Shown here piece by piece: positions 12,657-23,341 of a stretch of 64,000 nucleotides of DNA (the first letter of the stretch is position 1; every line of letters starts with the position of its first letter). This DNA comes from Rosa chinensis (Eukaryota > Streptophyta > Magnoliopsida > Rosales > Rosaceae), in assembly GCF_002994745.2 (NCBI RefSeq), contig NW_020126823.1, forward strand, positions 248,001 through 312,000, written 5' to 3'. The notes beneath the pieces were generated by a model. The model was not told where the DNA came from, ran no database searches, and worked only from the letters and a program-made list of their open reading frames with translations. A program made the position numbers and the translations under genes.

Positions 12657-12665
12657 TTTACAATA
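12657..12665. repeat. 9-bp target duplication of the Mutator-like element (left)
   Basis: tttacaata here and again at 14109-14117. Nine-base duplications are typical of Mutator-superfamily insertion. Confidence 0.9.
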
Positions 12666-13039
12666 GGGAAAAAGATACAAACAGTACCCAACCTATGACC
12701 CACTAGTAACTTCAGTACCCAAGTTTTCAAAACTATCACTTTAGTACCCAGGTTATCTAACCCGACCCAACTTTAGTACCTGGAGCCGTTAACTCAGTAA
12801 CGGCGTCTGACAAGTGGCATATATTGAAGGGTAATTTTGTCTTTTCATATTTAATTCATTATTTTTATACATTGTTTTTTTTTTTACCTCTTCTTCGCTC
12901 TCTTCTCTCTCTCTCTCTCTATAACCATTATCAAAGACCAAAAAAAAAAAAAAAAAACTCTTCCAGCAGCCCCGCGCCTCTTCCTCTCCAGCCCAGCCTC
13001 CTCCCCCCGCCGCAACCCCTGCCGCGAAGCCCCACAGCC
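12666..13039 (+). repeat. MULE left terminal inverted repeat
   Basis: Inverted match to 13733-14108, running from GGGAAAAAGATAC to the CCCCACAGCC boundary, with small indels in the CT and A tracts. Confidence 0.88.
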
Positions 13040-13241
13040 GGTATCATTACAAAGCTGTCCAGATCGGTGGGCTTCCTCTTCCACCCAGACCGGTCGGCTT
13101 CCTCTTCCAGATCGACGCTGCCCGAGTTCCGGTGTTGTTACCAAACTCCGGCGTCGTTGCAACACACCCAGACCAGCGTCCAATCGGTTCTTCAGCTCGG
13201 CTACTCTGCTGCTGTCCAGCGTCCAATCGGTTCTTCAGCTA

Positions 13242-13478
13242 GACCACCCAAACCCTTCCTCGACTTCTTCTGACTCCCAACTCCCACTCCCACTTCATCT
13301 TCCTCGATTTGAAAGCAAGAACCTGCAATACCTTGTAAACGCCACAAAACCCATTAAGCACAGATATTGTAGGCTCAACATCCCCCTCGTGATTCGCAAT
13401 CTGCTCCTCCAGAACCTCAATCTCATGTCTGCATCTCTGGCCTCTCCAGTCAAAATTTGTACCCCGTTTCTGTATTTC
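13242..13478 (-). other. Possible captured coding fragment in the MULE middle
   Basis: A 79-codon stop-free stretch on the minus strand without a clear start, with an acidic, helix-like segment (HEIEVLEEQIANHEGDVEPT). Lower-complexity sequence surrounds it. I do not recognise a family. MULEs frequently carry gene fragments, so this may be one, but an open frame of this size can arise by chance. Confidence 0.25.
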
Positions 13479-13732
13479 CTACCCAGTTCTGGGTTTTGTT
13501 GTACTATGTTTTGAATTAATGCAAATTCTTGGTTTTGCTTGATAACATGTTCTTTGTTTGTTGGATTTGAATGGGAATGAGATGGAGAGAGAACATCAGT
13601 TTTCTGGGTTTCAATGAGAGGAAGAAAGAGAGGCGCAAGGCGCGGAGGGAGATGTACGCGTGGGGGGGGGGGGGGCTAGGCGATGCGCAAGGCGAGGCTG
13701 GGCAGCGCTCGGCCTGGTGTGCTGGTCTGGCT

Positions 13733-14108
13733 GGCTGTGGGGCTTCGCGGCAGGGGTTGCGGCGGGGGGAGGAGGCTGGGCTGGAGAGGAAGAGGCGCGG
13801 GGCTGCTGGAAGAGTTTTTTTTTTTTTTTTTGGTCTTTGATAATGGTTATAGAGAGAGAGAGAGAGAGAGAGAGCGAAGAAGAGGTAAAAAAAAAAAAAA
13901 ACAATGTATAAAATAATGAATTAAATATGAAAAGACAAAATTACCCTTCAATATATGCCACTTGTCAGACGCCGTTACTGAGTTAACGGCTCCAGGTACT
14001 AAAGTTGGGTCGGGTTAGATAACCTGGGTACTAAAGTGATAGTTTTGAAAACTTGGGTACTGAAGTTACTAGTGGTCATAGGTTGGGTACTGTTTGTATC
14101 TTTTTCCC
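13733..14108 (-). repeat. MULE right terminal inverted repeat
   Basis: Inverted match to 12666-13039, ending GTTTGTATCTTTTTCCC, directly followed by the second tttacaata. Confidence 0.88.
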
Positions 14109-14333
14109 TTTACAATATGGTGTAAAAAAAAAACATCTACAAATTGTACAACAATGATAAAAGACATGCTTAATTTCGTAACACTCATAAACTTAAACTA
14201 AATCACAATTAAAGCTTGGCCTAACTGAAATCGCAATTTGTCACCATTCCACAAGTGTAGTACAAAAATTAGCATGCATTCTATATGCAAAAAAATCGAT
14301 GACACTTTAAGTGCAAGAGATTTTAACAATCCC

Positions 14334-14352
14334 CGGCAACGGCGCCAAAAAT
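14334..14352 (-). promoter_or_regulatory. Ath1 primer-binding site (tRNA-Asp)
   Basis: On the minus strand TGGCGCCGTTGCCGGGGATT follows the LTR end after ATTTT. It is complementary to the 3' end of plant tRNA-Asp(GUC) (...ATCCCCGGCAACGGCGCCA). Confidence 0.88.
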
Positions 14353-16064
14353 TGATGCGGCTTAAATAGCCTCACAATTTAACCCTGCAAAATGTAGTTG
14401 TCAGTATAGGATAAGCAGGGATCGTTCAGTCCGGGGATTGTAGGGTACACCTACACAAAAGGTCAATTAACAAATAAAAGAATAAAATGGGGGGTTTTGA
14501 AAGTTGGTTTCTAATCTACTTAAAATAAAAACAAAACAAATAAAACTATATACAATGATCGACTTCCCTAACCTAGACCAATACCACTCAGAAATTACTA
14601 AGTGTAAAAACAGAAAATTCATTTCAACATGCAACAAAATGTGCCCACCTTAAATGCCTAGATAAGAGCCAAAATGAAAAGCCTCAGCGGATCAATCCAT
14701 TTATCTGATTCGTTCTAATGTAGGTTTGGATCGGAAAAGTCCTTACCAAACCTAATACTACTAAATTTCGAAAACACTCAGCGTAATTCTCTTAACTAGT
14801 AGTATTATCTAACCCTCGAATCAACTCACACGTGCAAATTAACCATTACACATAGAATTTAACACGTAATTTCCAGAATCATTTAATCATTAAAGCATGA
14901 TTTTTACCACTTTTTAGAACTAATTGCTACTTGTTTAACTCAGCGTCTTAACAAATAACAATTACTCTTGGCAAATTAAGCAAACACACAAAAACTCTCA
15001 CCGTTATTCTAGCATGCAAACTTATTAACCTAACTCTGAAAATTACCTAAACACGTAAAAGGGCACAAGATTGTAACATGCATCATAAAAGAATTCTCAA
15101 AATTAACTCAATAATAAACTGAAAATCTCAAAAATATTAATAAAAATATTCTGAAAATTCCATGTCTCCAATTACACAACTCGCAAATTGAAACACACAA
15201 AACCGAAACAAAAATTATAAGTAGAGTCATAGTTACACTTTGAAGCTTTCCTCAGCGGCTTAGCAACAAGGTGATGAACTTGTCTCTGCTTTGGTGGTGG
15301 AGCGTCCTTGACTCAGCGCCTAAGAGCTTTGTAGATTGATGGATGGATGGTGTCATGGTCTTGTAGGTGATGAAAGTTTAAGAAGTGAATTGGGCAGAGT
15401 CTTGGAAAAGTTTTTGGCTAGGAAGTGATAGGCAATGAATTATCTTAGCTGGGAAGTGATAGGCAATGAATTATCTTGGCTGGGAAGTGATCTTGGCTGG
15501 GAAGTGATGCAAATTCAGTTCTGGACGTTGCCTATTTATAGGGGAGCATTGGTTGGCTTTCCAACTGAAACGTCTTCTTTCTGGCCTTAACTCCTCTCAT
15601 AATGGGGCAATTCCTTTAATTTCCAAGCTGAAACATCTTTCTCTTATTTATTTTTCCAGCTGAAACATCTTTTTCTTTTATTCCTCAACTGAAAACGTCT
15701 TTTCTCCTTTATTCCCCAACTTCATTGCTTGGTCAAATATCTTAATGCTTTATTTTATACTCCATCATTGCTGTTTCCAAGAGTTCAACCAGGCAATGTT
15801 TCCTACAACAAGCAAGAGAATATCAGAATTTTCTAGAGAAAATAAAGGGAAATTAAAATGTAAAGACCGCAAAAATAGTTGACAGTTAGGAATCCTGATC
15901 CAGCTAGGATTTTTCATGAATTTTACTTTTTCCGCCTATTTCACTCCAAACACTCAACAAGACTTCAAAATGACTTAATGACTCAAAACACTAAACTAAG
16001 GGAGAAATAAGGCTAAAATGAGGCACATAATTAATAATATCGTCACACTTTTTTGCTCCTATCA
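14353..16064 (-). repeat. Ath1 5' LTR
   Basis: 1712 bp, TGATAGGAGC...GCCGCATCA on the minus strand, bounded by the PBS and by the atctt duplication. TATAAATA lies at 15533-15540. The U5 CCGGGGATTG complement of the PBS region is at 14431-14440. Confidence 0.9.
15533..15540 (-). promoter_or_regulatory. TATA box in Ath1 5' LTR
   Basis: TATAAATA (minus) upstream of GGCAACGTCC; the likely core promoter for Ath1 transcription. Confidence 0.6.
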
Positions 16065-16945
16065 ATCTTTCACCCTCAACTGGTGATATCCGGATCTCAA
16101 ATCGATCTTCGAGAATACAGCAGCTTCCTTAAGCTGGTCGAACAAGTCATCAATCCTAGGTAAAGGGTACCTATTCTTAATCGTCACCTTGTTCAACTGC
16201 CGATAATCCACACACAACCTTAGTGAACCATCCTTCTTCTTCGCAAACACCACAGGTGCACCCCAAGGAGAAGTACTAGGTCTAATGAACCCTTGCTCAA
16301 GTAAACCATCAATTTGCTCCTTCAACTCTTTAAGTTCAGTTGGTGCCATCCGAAATGGTGCCATAGATACAGGTGCAGTACCTGGTATCACATCGATAGC
16401 AAAATCCACTTCCCTTCTTGGAGGTAATCCTGATATTTCCTGAAATACATCACTGTACTCGGAAACCACAGAAATCTCTGCCCTAACCGCAGTACAACTC
16501 ACTGACTCCACATGAGCTAAGAATCCTGCCCTTAAAGCAGTATCTGACCTAAGACACCGATAACGAAACACCGGCTGCCCAGGTATATGAAATGATACTA
16601 CCATTTCAAAGCAATCAATCATAGCATGATTTGGCCTCAGCCAATCAATACCCAAAATGACATCATACTTATGATTTGCTAACACAATCAAGGCCGCGGT
16701 AAACTCCTTACCACCAATCACAATTGGACAAGCATCACGAAACTTATCAAGCTCAAGGAAATACCAAGTGGGGAAATAACACACAAGGGTCTAGCAAGAG
16801 GCCTAGGAGTTAAACCTAACATATCAACCACAGAACTAGATATGAAAGAGTGGGACGCTCCCGTATCAAATAACACCCTAGCAAAGAAATCAAATAAGGA
16901 TAAGGTACCTTCCACTCCGACATTCTGCTGACCAATAGCAAACAC
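16065..16945 (-). pseudogene. ChrA protease and N-terminal reverse transcriptase
   Basis: Minus strand, in order: aspartic protease with the catalytic box LFDTGASHSFIS (frame 16718-16945), the flap/second half with [17 protein letters not shown], a linker, then RT from [18 protein letters not shown] through [20 protein letters not shown] (about residues 140-210 of frame 16062-16784), [20 protein letters not shown] and [17 protein letters not shown]. It breaks off at 16069 at the Ath1 insertion and resumes at 6886. A frame change at about 16718-16784 splits the protease. The sequence is typical of chromovirus pol; the same stretch, with more single-base losses, is at 41510-42314. Confidence 0.85.
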
Positions 16946-17979
16946 CCTTGCATTTCCGGAGGTAGATGCCTCTGCTGATTTCCTTGTCCCCTACCCTGCT
17001 GGTACAATCCCTTGAGAAGTGCCCCGTCTGGCCACATGTGAAGCATGCCAAGTTCTTAGGTTTCTTGCAATCTCGAGCGACATGGCCCATCTCATTGCAA
17101 TTGAAACACTTCGGGTTCGCCACTGGCCTATTAGGTGCAACCCTAGCAGGTGCAGCTGCAGCCCTAGCTGGTGCCTGCTGATTAGTCCTCTGTCTCTTCC
17201 AGAATCCACCTCGATCCCCAGATGCCTTACTGCTCCCCGCAGTTGCCTTTCCCTTTCTTGGAAATTCCTTTCAGCCGATTCGTGTTCTTGGAGAGTCAAA
17301 TTCTCTTGCTCAATGGCCATAGCCTTGACGAAAATGAGCTCCACTGTCTTCAGTCCCAGAACAGCGACATCGCGCCGGATTGAAGCATTCAGTCCCCACT
17401 GAAACTTCATAGCTAAGCTCTCAGCATCCATCTGCCTCACAAAGCGATACAACCTTGAGAACTCAGCTTCATACTCCCTCACACTCTTAGTCCCTTGGAC
17501 TAACGAGATGAATTCCCTTTCCATCTGCTCCCTCACTGAAGGCGGAAAGTACTTCTTCCTGAACAGTTCCACAAACTCATTCCAGGTCATGGTGGACACG
17601 TCCATCACCCTCTGTGTGCCATTCCACCAAACCCGTGCATCGCCTTGGAGCATAAACGTGGAAATCTTCCTCTTCTCAATGTCGTCACAGACGACCATCT
17701 CGAAGTAGGTCTTCATATTCTCAATCCATTGGTCTGCCAACATGTGATCCGTACCTCCCTGAAATGGAACTCCTCCCAATCTCGAAATCTCCTTTGCCAA
17801 CTTCGACAAACGAGTAGGATCTACAACATTAGCAACCTCCACCACAGGTGGAACAGGCAACTCAACATTTGATGCCTCCACATCATTCTCAAACATCTCC
17901 TCAACAGGAGGAGGAATCCCGCCTCTACCTCGGGCTCTACCTCTGCCTCTGGGTCTACCTCGACCCCTAGCTCTGCCTC
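16890..17979 (-). pseudogene. ChrA gag, 5' end cut by Ath3
   Basis: The main frame (16991-17896) contains the gag core: LSKLAKEISRLGGVPFQGGT, ADQWIENMKTYFE, ARVWWNGTQRVMDVSTMTWN and KYFPPSVREQMEREFISLVQ. The nucleocapsid part in another frame has two CCHC knuckles, CFNCNEMGHVARDC and CFTCGQTGHFSRDC (frame 16890-17123). A one-base loss near 17262-17268, compared with the ChrB copy (56546-57664), causes the frame change. Ath3 begins at 17980, in the RGR-rich N-terminus about 12 bp from where the ChrB gag start would lie. Gag is the structural capsid/nucleocapsid protein. Confidence 0.85.
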
Positions 17980-19171
17980 TGATAGGAGCATTTTAATGCG
18001 ACGTTTAACTGCATTTCCCTACACTTTTCTGCGCCATTTCCTTGAAAAATCCCTGTTTGGGAAAGTTTCCATTCTTTGATTGGGAAAGTTCCTTATTGTA
18101 GAAAGTTTCCATTTTTGTCTTCATTTTTCATTTCTCATTTCTCATTTCTCATTTTTCATTTCTCATTTCTGGAAAGTTTCTATTTTCATTTTTAGTAAGT
18201 TTCTATTTTCATTTTTTTAGAAAGTTTCTATTTTAAGTATAGTTTCTATTTTCAGGACCTCCGAGCTAGAAAGTGGAAATGAACGCACGAATGGAAAGAG
18301 GAGCTTGCGAACATCAAGACGAACGAACATGAGAGAAAATGGCCCACACATTTGAGCAGAAATGAAGAAACAAGCTTTCCTAGTCCAACCAGGAAATCCT
18401 ACAAAATGGAGGAAGGCTTCCCTAGCAAGTTTCCAACGCAACCATGAAAAAGAAATGGAAGAATATTGTGTTTTGCGTTGGAAAATGAGAAGGCTTGAAG
18501 ATAAAGCAACGAGGCCCAAGAACTCTTTGGATTTTCGGCAAATTGGATAAAGGCCCATCAAAGCCCATGACATTAGGGTTGTGACGCAAACCCTAACCTT
18601 AAGGTTGTTGTTGCCGTGAATTTGCAAGAGAGAAACAAGGAGGTGGCGTCCAAGAAAATCAGAAATTAAAAGGAGATTTTCTAGGGTTATTTTTATGGAA
18701 ATAAATCAAGAGATAAAACCCTAGAAGACCTAGCCGTCCAAGCCAAGAGGAAAACAAGGGGATGCCGTGCAAACCCTAGGGAATTCGGCAAAAGATAATG
18801 AAGAGAAAAACTAGGGTTTTGCCGTGAGGAAAAATCAGAAAAAAATAAAGAGATTTCGTGGAGATTTCTTAGGAGCTTTTAAAGGAAAGAGATATGTGGT
18901 TGAACACAAAAAGCTCTCAAAGGAGTCTAGGTTCGTCCCCCTTTATTCTCTAAGTATATTGTTGCCGAAATTGGTGAAGGAAATCAGAAAATATCTATAT
19001 ATATTTCGGCAAGATTATTTAGGGAATTTATATTGGAATTTTGTGATTGGTTGCACCACCTCATAGGGCTTATGTGGCACGAAATCATTGGAGAAAATTA
19101 TGTGGAGGAAGCAAGAGATTGCCGTGAGCTTTGCTAGGGTTGTGGACGGATTGAAGACCTAGAAGCCGTCC

Positions 19172-19180
19172 CTATATATT
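19172..19180 (+). promoter_or_regulatory. TATA box in Ath3 5' LTR
   Basis: CTATATATT in the context CCGTCCCTATATATTCCTC, conserved at 35264-35272, 21110-21118 and in LTR4 and LTR6; likely core promoter. Confidence 0.6.
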
Positions 19181-19976
19181 CCTCTCTTCTCTCAACGTCA
19201 AGGGTTCCCAAGTTCCATTCTTTACGTTTATACTTTGAGAAAAAAATCAGAAAACTCTCTCTAGCTTAGCCGTGTTCTTCTCCATCCTCTAGGGCAACCA
19301 CGAAGTTCAAGCAGGCCAAGGAAGAAGAAGACAAGCCGTGCACACCATCCACCCTCCACCTTGAAGATTGCTTTCGAAATTCAAGAGACCACATCATCAC
19401 TTCATTCATCTCATCTTCATCACGGTGTAATCCGATTCTCCTTGTACCTTTGCTTTGTATTTTCGTTGGTTTTGCCTTAGTTGACACATATGTATGAACA
19501 AGTATTGTTTTCTGAAATTTTATGATGAATTGTTAATTTTCAGATTCATATATTGCGATTTATGGTTGCTTTTGTGTGAGTGTTTGATTAAATTTGCATG
19601 ATAGAAATCTTTTGTATGATTATCTTGAATGGTTCGAAACATTTAGGGTTCTTATGTGATTGTTGCTACGAATTTGAGAACATGAATCAACTTTTGGTTT
19701 TGTGTTCTTGAATCGATAAGTAGTAAAGGTTTTGTACAAAAACCGAATTTAATCAAAGAAGATTGCAATTAGGTGGACTTTTTCATACTAAGTTGCACAT
19801 TTGAGTTGATAGCCTTTCTAGGTGTTATTGCGTTAAACATGACATGATTGACTAGCTTTCTAGGGCTTGATTGCATGTTGATAGAATTAATCTAGGTGCT
19901 TTCGCTTAGTTAATTAGCATTGAAAGTAAAATATGGGAAATTGTTTGCTTTTGAACGTTTCACATGATCAACTCCT

Positions 19977-22270
19977 TGATAGGAGCATTTTAATGCGACG
20001 TTTTACTTGCTTTTTCCTACATTTCTTGCGTTATTTCCTTAGTAAAACCCTGTTTAGGAAAGTTTTCATTCTTTGATTGGGAAAGTTCCTATTTGTAGAA
20101 AGTTTCTATTTGTAGTTTCTATTTTCATTTTTAGGAAGTTTCCATTTTCAGTTTAGGAAAGTTGCCATTTTTCATTTTAGGAAAGTTTCTATTTTCTTAT
20201 TAGTTTCTATTTTCAGGACTTCCGAGCTAAAAAGTGGAAATGAACTCACAAATGGAGAGAGAAGCTAGCCAACGTTGGAGGGAGACAGATGAAGTACAAA
20301 GGGAAGCACAAATGAGCAGAAATGAAGAAATGAAGCTTTCCTGGTCCAACTAGGAACCCCTGTCCAGAAAAGGAAAGCTTGCCAAAACAAGACTCTTAAG
20401 CCAACCAAGAATGGAGATCGAATTAATGAAGTGACATGGCATGAGAGAAGCTTCTTGAAGACTCTAGATGATGACATGGCATAAAGGTGGCGCATGGAGG
20501 CCCAAAAAACTCTCAAGAATGAAGTGGATTTTCGGCAATGGATTAAAGGCCCATAAAAGCCCATGGAATTAGGGTTTGTGACGCAAAGAGTAAACCCTAG
20601 GGAGTTGTTGCCGTAAATCCTAAGAGATAAACAAGGAAGTTGGCGTGAAAATCAGAAATTAAAAGAAGATTTCGGTGGAGATTTTCTAGGGCTATTTTTA
20701 TGGAAAGAAAATATTCTTGGAGGAGTAATTTATGTGTTTGCCGTGCAAAGGGAGAGAGATAAAGAGGTAATCAACGTGAAAATCAAGAAACCTAGGTGAT
20801 TGACGCCAAGAGAAATTCAAGGGAGAAATAAAAGGAAAGAGAAAAAGGTGGAGACCAAGAAAAGCTCAAAAAAGTCTAGATACATTCCTATATTCCCTAA
20901 AGGAATTTTGGCCGAATTTAAAGTATAAAATCAGAATATTATCAAGGGAATTTCGGCCAAGATTATTAGGGAATTAAATGGAATTTTGTGATTGGGTTGA
21001 ACCACCTCATAGGGCTGATTTGGCAAGATATTATTGGAGGAAATTATGTGGAATTTTCAGATTAATTCCATGAGTTTTACCACGGCTTGGAGAGCAAGGA
21101 GGCCGTCCCCTATATATTCTCCCCTTTTCTCAACGTCAAGAGTTCCCCTCCTTTGTGTTTTACACTTTAGAAAAAATCAGAAAATCTCTCTAGCATAGCC
21201 GTGAGTTCCTCCACCCTCTAGAGCAAGCCACGAGTTCAAGCAAGGCCAAGGGAGAAGAAGAATTGCCGTGAGCATCATCCTCCATCACCATCCTTGAAGC
21301 TTGCTTTCGAGATTCAAGAGACCACTACATCAATCGTTCATCACCATCTCCATCTCACGGTGTAATCCGATTCTCCTTTGTAACCTTTGCTTTGATTTCG
21401 TTGGTTTTGTTCTAGTTGACATATATGTATGAACAAATATTAATTTCTGGAATTTTTATGATTAATTGAGAATTTTCAGATTCATATTATTGTTCTTCAA
21501 GAGTTGCTTATGTGGGTTTGTTTAATTAAATTTACGTTATAGATATCCTTTGTGTATTAATCTTATTTGGGTCGACACTTATAGGATTTATGCATGATTG
21601 TTGCTAGGTTTAAGAACATGAAATCGACTTTTCGTTTTGTGTAAACTTGAATCAAAGTAGTAAAGGTTTTGTACAAAGATCGAATTTAATTAAAGAGAAT
21701 TGCAATTAGGTGGACTTTTCCATACTAAGTTGTACACTTGAGTTGATAGCCTTTCTCTATGTGTAATGCGTTAAACATGACATGATTGACTAGCTTTCTA
21801 GGGTTTGATTGCATGTTTGATAGGATTAATCTAGGTGCTTTCGCTTAGGTTAATTAGCATTGAAAAGTAAAAAATGGGAATTCATTTGCTTTCGAATGTT
21901 TCACATGATCAACTCCTTTCTCATGACTTAGATGAACAATATTAGGGTTTGAATCAATTTTAATCATATGTTTCGGTTTTTGATCTTTGTTCTCTCATTC
22001 CATTTGTATTTTTATGTTTTTGCATTTTAATTGTTTGTTAACTTAGTTTTATTTTCGAAAAACCAAAAACAAAATCCCCCCTTTTTCGTAAATAATGTTT
22101 TATACTTGTGAATATATTTGTGAATATTATACTTTGTTTTAATTTTAATTGTTTAATTGTTTGACAATGACAGGTGTACCCTCAATCCCCGGAATAGAAC
22201 GATCCCTATTTATTACGTACTACTAACGAAATTTCAGGGTTAAATTGGTCGCTTCCCAAAAGGCGCATCA
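19977..22270 (+). mobile_element. Solo LTR5 (Athila-like)
   Basis: 2294 bp, TGATAGGAGCATTTTAATGC...AAGGCGCATCA, flanked by ctcct on both sides (19972-19976 and 22271-22275). Ath3's 3' LTR has the empty site at about 36070-36075. It has a TATATATT box near 21111-21118 and U5 TCAATCCCCGG at 22182-22192. A solo LTR results from LTR-LTR recombination of a full element. Confidence 0.92.
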
Positions 22271-22631
22271 CTCCTCTTGCATGACTATGATGAACAATGA
22301 TGAACTTGAATCAATTTTAATCATGAGTTTCGACTTTGATCTTTGTTCTTACATTCCATTTATATTTTATGTTTTTGCGTTTTTAATTATTTAGTTAGCT
22401 TTTATTTTCGAAAATAGAAAACCAAAATCAAAAATCCCCCCTTTTTCGTAAATATGTATATATTTTGTTTTATTTTGTAAATATTATACTTTGTTTTAAT
22501 TTTAATTGTTTAATTGTTTGATAATGACAGGTGTACCTCAATCCCTGGAATAGAACGATCCCTATTTACTTTATACTACTAATGACATTTCAGGGTTAAA
22601 TTGGTCGCTCGATAAAAGCGACAACAATTTT

Positions 22632-22651
22632 TGGCGCCGTTGCGGGGATTG
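22632..22651 (+). promoter_or_regulatory. Ath3 primer-binding site (tRNA-Asp)
   Basis: TGGCGCCGTTGCGGGGATTG, complementary to the 3' end of tRNA-Asp except for one missing C in the CCGGGG run. It lies five bases after the LTR end. Confidence 0.85.
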
Positions 22652-23295
22652 AAAAATCATTTGCCATATTGTGAATATTTGTTTGTATATTGTGACCGAA
22701 AAAAAAAAAAAAAAAAAAAATTTATTCGTTAATTATTTTGTAATTGTCGAAAATTAGTAGATTAATTACTTAGGTTGTTATTTATATTATTGAATACGAA
22801 TTTTAATTGTAGGTTGTAAATTAAAGATGGAATAGGTGAAGTCGTGTTTATTAATATTGCCTAAACCCCTTATTGGTACCTAGTTCAGGTCCCTTAAGGT
22901 TGAGGGCGGCCTTTATTAACATTCATTGAACTGTCTTCACACTTAGGACCTTTTATATCCAAGTAAGTATAGCCTATGTGGGATGGTGTCTAGGAAGGGG
23001 ACAACGCTCATGACTGGTTCTTGAATCCAGAAGTGCGTGCAAATGAGCCTAAACCACAATGTGGGAGTAGCTCATGCCAAAATGGATTCTACCTCTCGTG
23101 GTCGCCCTCCCCTACCTGGCCATTTCAGTAAGGTTGCCCAAAGGATGTAGGAGGGACTTGTGTCTAGACGACTACATAGTCTTGAAAAGGGTTGCTGTTT
23201 CAGTCCCATTGCACATCGAGACTCCCTGTTCCCGTACCTAAGTGTGAAAATAATTATAAAGAAAAGGAAAGAATAGAAGTATTTTACTTAATTTC

Positions 23296-23341
<46 letters not shown>

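Larger units (their letters stand above)
12666..14108. mobile_element. Non-autonomous Mutator-like element (MULE)
   Basis: 1443 bp, flanked by a perfect 9-bp duplication (tttacaata), with long terminal inverted repeats of about 375 bp (12666-13039 and 13733-14108) starting GGGAAAAAGATACAAACAG. Each TIR has four subterminal AGTACC(C/T) motifs, a GA/CT microsatellite, an A/T homopolymer and a GC-rich end. The unique middle (13040-13732) encodes no transposase. Family knowledge: 9-bp duplications with long TIRs indicate the Mutator superfamily, and non-autonomous members often carry captured host sequence. Translated frames inside the TIRs are low-complexity and not genes. Confidence 0.88.
11875..14333 (-). 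other. Ath1 5' leader (interrupted by a Mutator-like element)
   Basis: Non-coding leader between PBS and gag. It contains two short palindromes in the flanking context tttagg/ggagtagc: CCTCATTGAGG (12309-12319) and CCACATAGTGG (12342-12352), also seen in the leaders of Ath2, Ath3 and Ath9. A T-tract occurs at about 12082-12109. The native leader without the insert is about 1.0 kb. Confidence 0.7.
6887..16064 (-). mobile_element. Ath1: complete Athila-like, gag-only non-autonomous LTR retrotransposon
   Basis: A 9178-bp element on the minus strand with LTRs at 6887-8572 (3') and 14353-16064 (5'), a tRNA-Asp PBS (14334-14352), a polypurine tract (8573-8588) and a 5-bp target duplication (atctt). 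The internal region holds only gag remnants: sequence matching the gag C-terminal region (KLPSNTVPNP) passes within about 20 residues into sequence that in Ath3 lies downstream of the pol stop. Protease, RT, RNase H and integrase are therefore absent, and mobilisation would need a helper such as an Ath3/Ath2-type element with the same PBS. A Mutator-like element (12666-14108) is inserted in its leader. Confidence 0.9.
17980..22626 (+). repeat. Ath3 5' LTR (with LTR5 inside)
   Basis: TGATAGGAGCATTTTAATGC...AAAGCGACAACA, about 2348 bp after removal of LTR5 and one ctcct copy. It is followed by the PBS. The end differs slightly from the 3' LTR end (GACAACA against GACATCA). Confidence 0.85.

Noticed and set aside
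13571..13916. Open frames in the right half of the Mutator-like element
   Set aside because: They consist of TIR low-complexity sequence (poly-Phe, Arg/Glu from GA repeats) and recur in the other TIR; not genes.
14334..14352. tRNA-Asp-like sequence as a tRNA gene
   Set aside because: Only the last ~19 bases of a tRNA match and they adjoin an LTR; it is a primer-binding site. The same holds at 22632, 53823 and 59363.
18060..18240. GAAAGTTTC repeats as heat-shock elements
   Set aside because: Canonical plant HSEs need GAA and TTC separated by two bases; here there are three.
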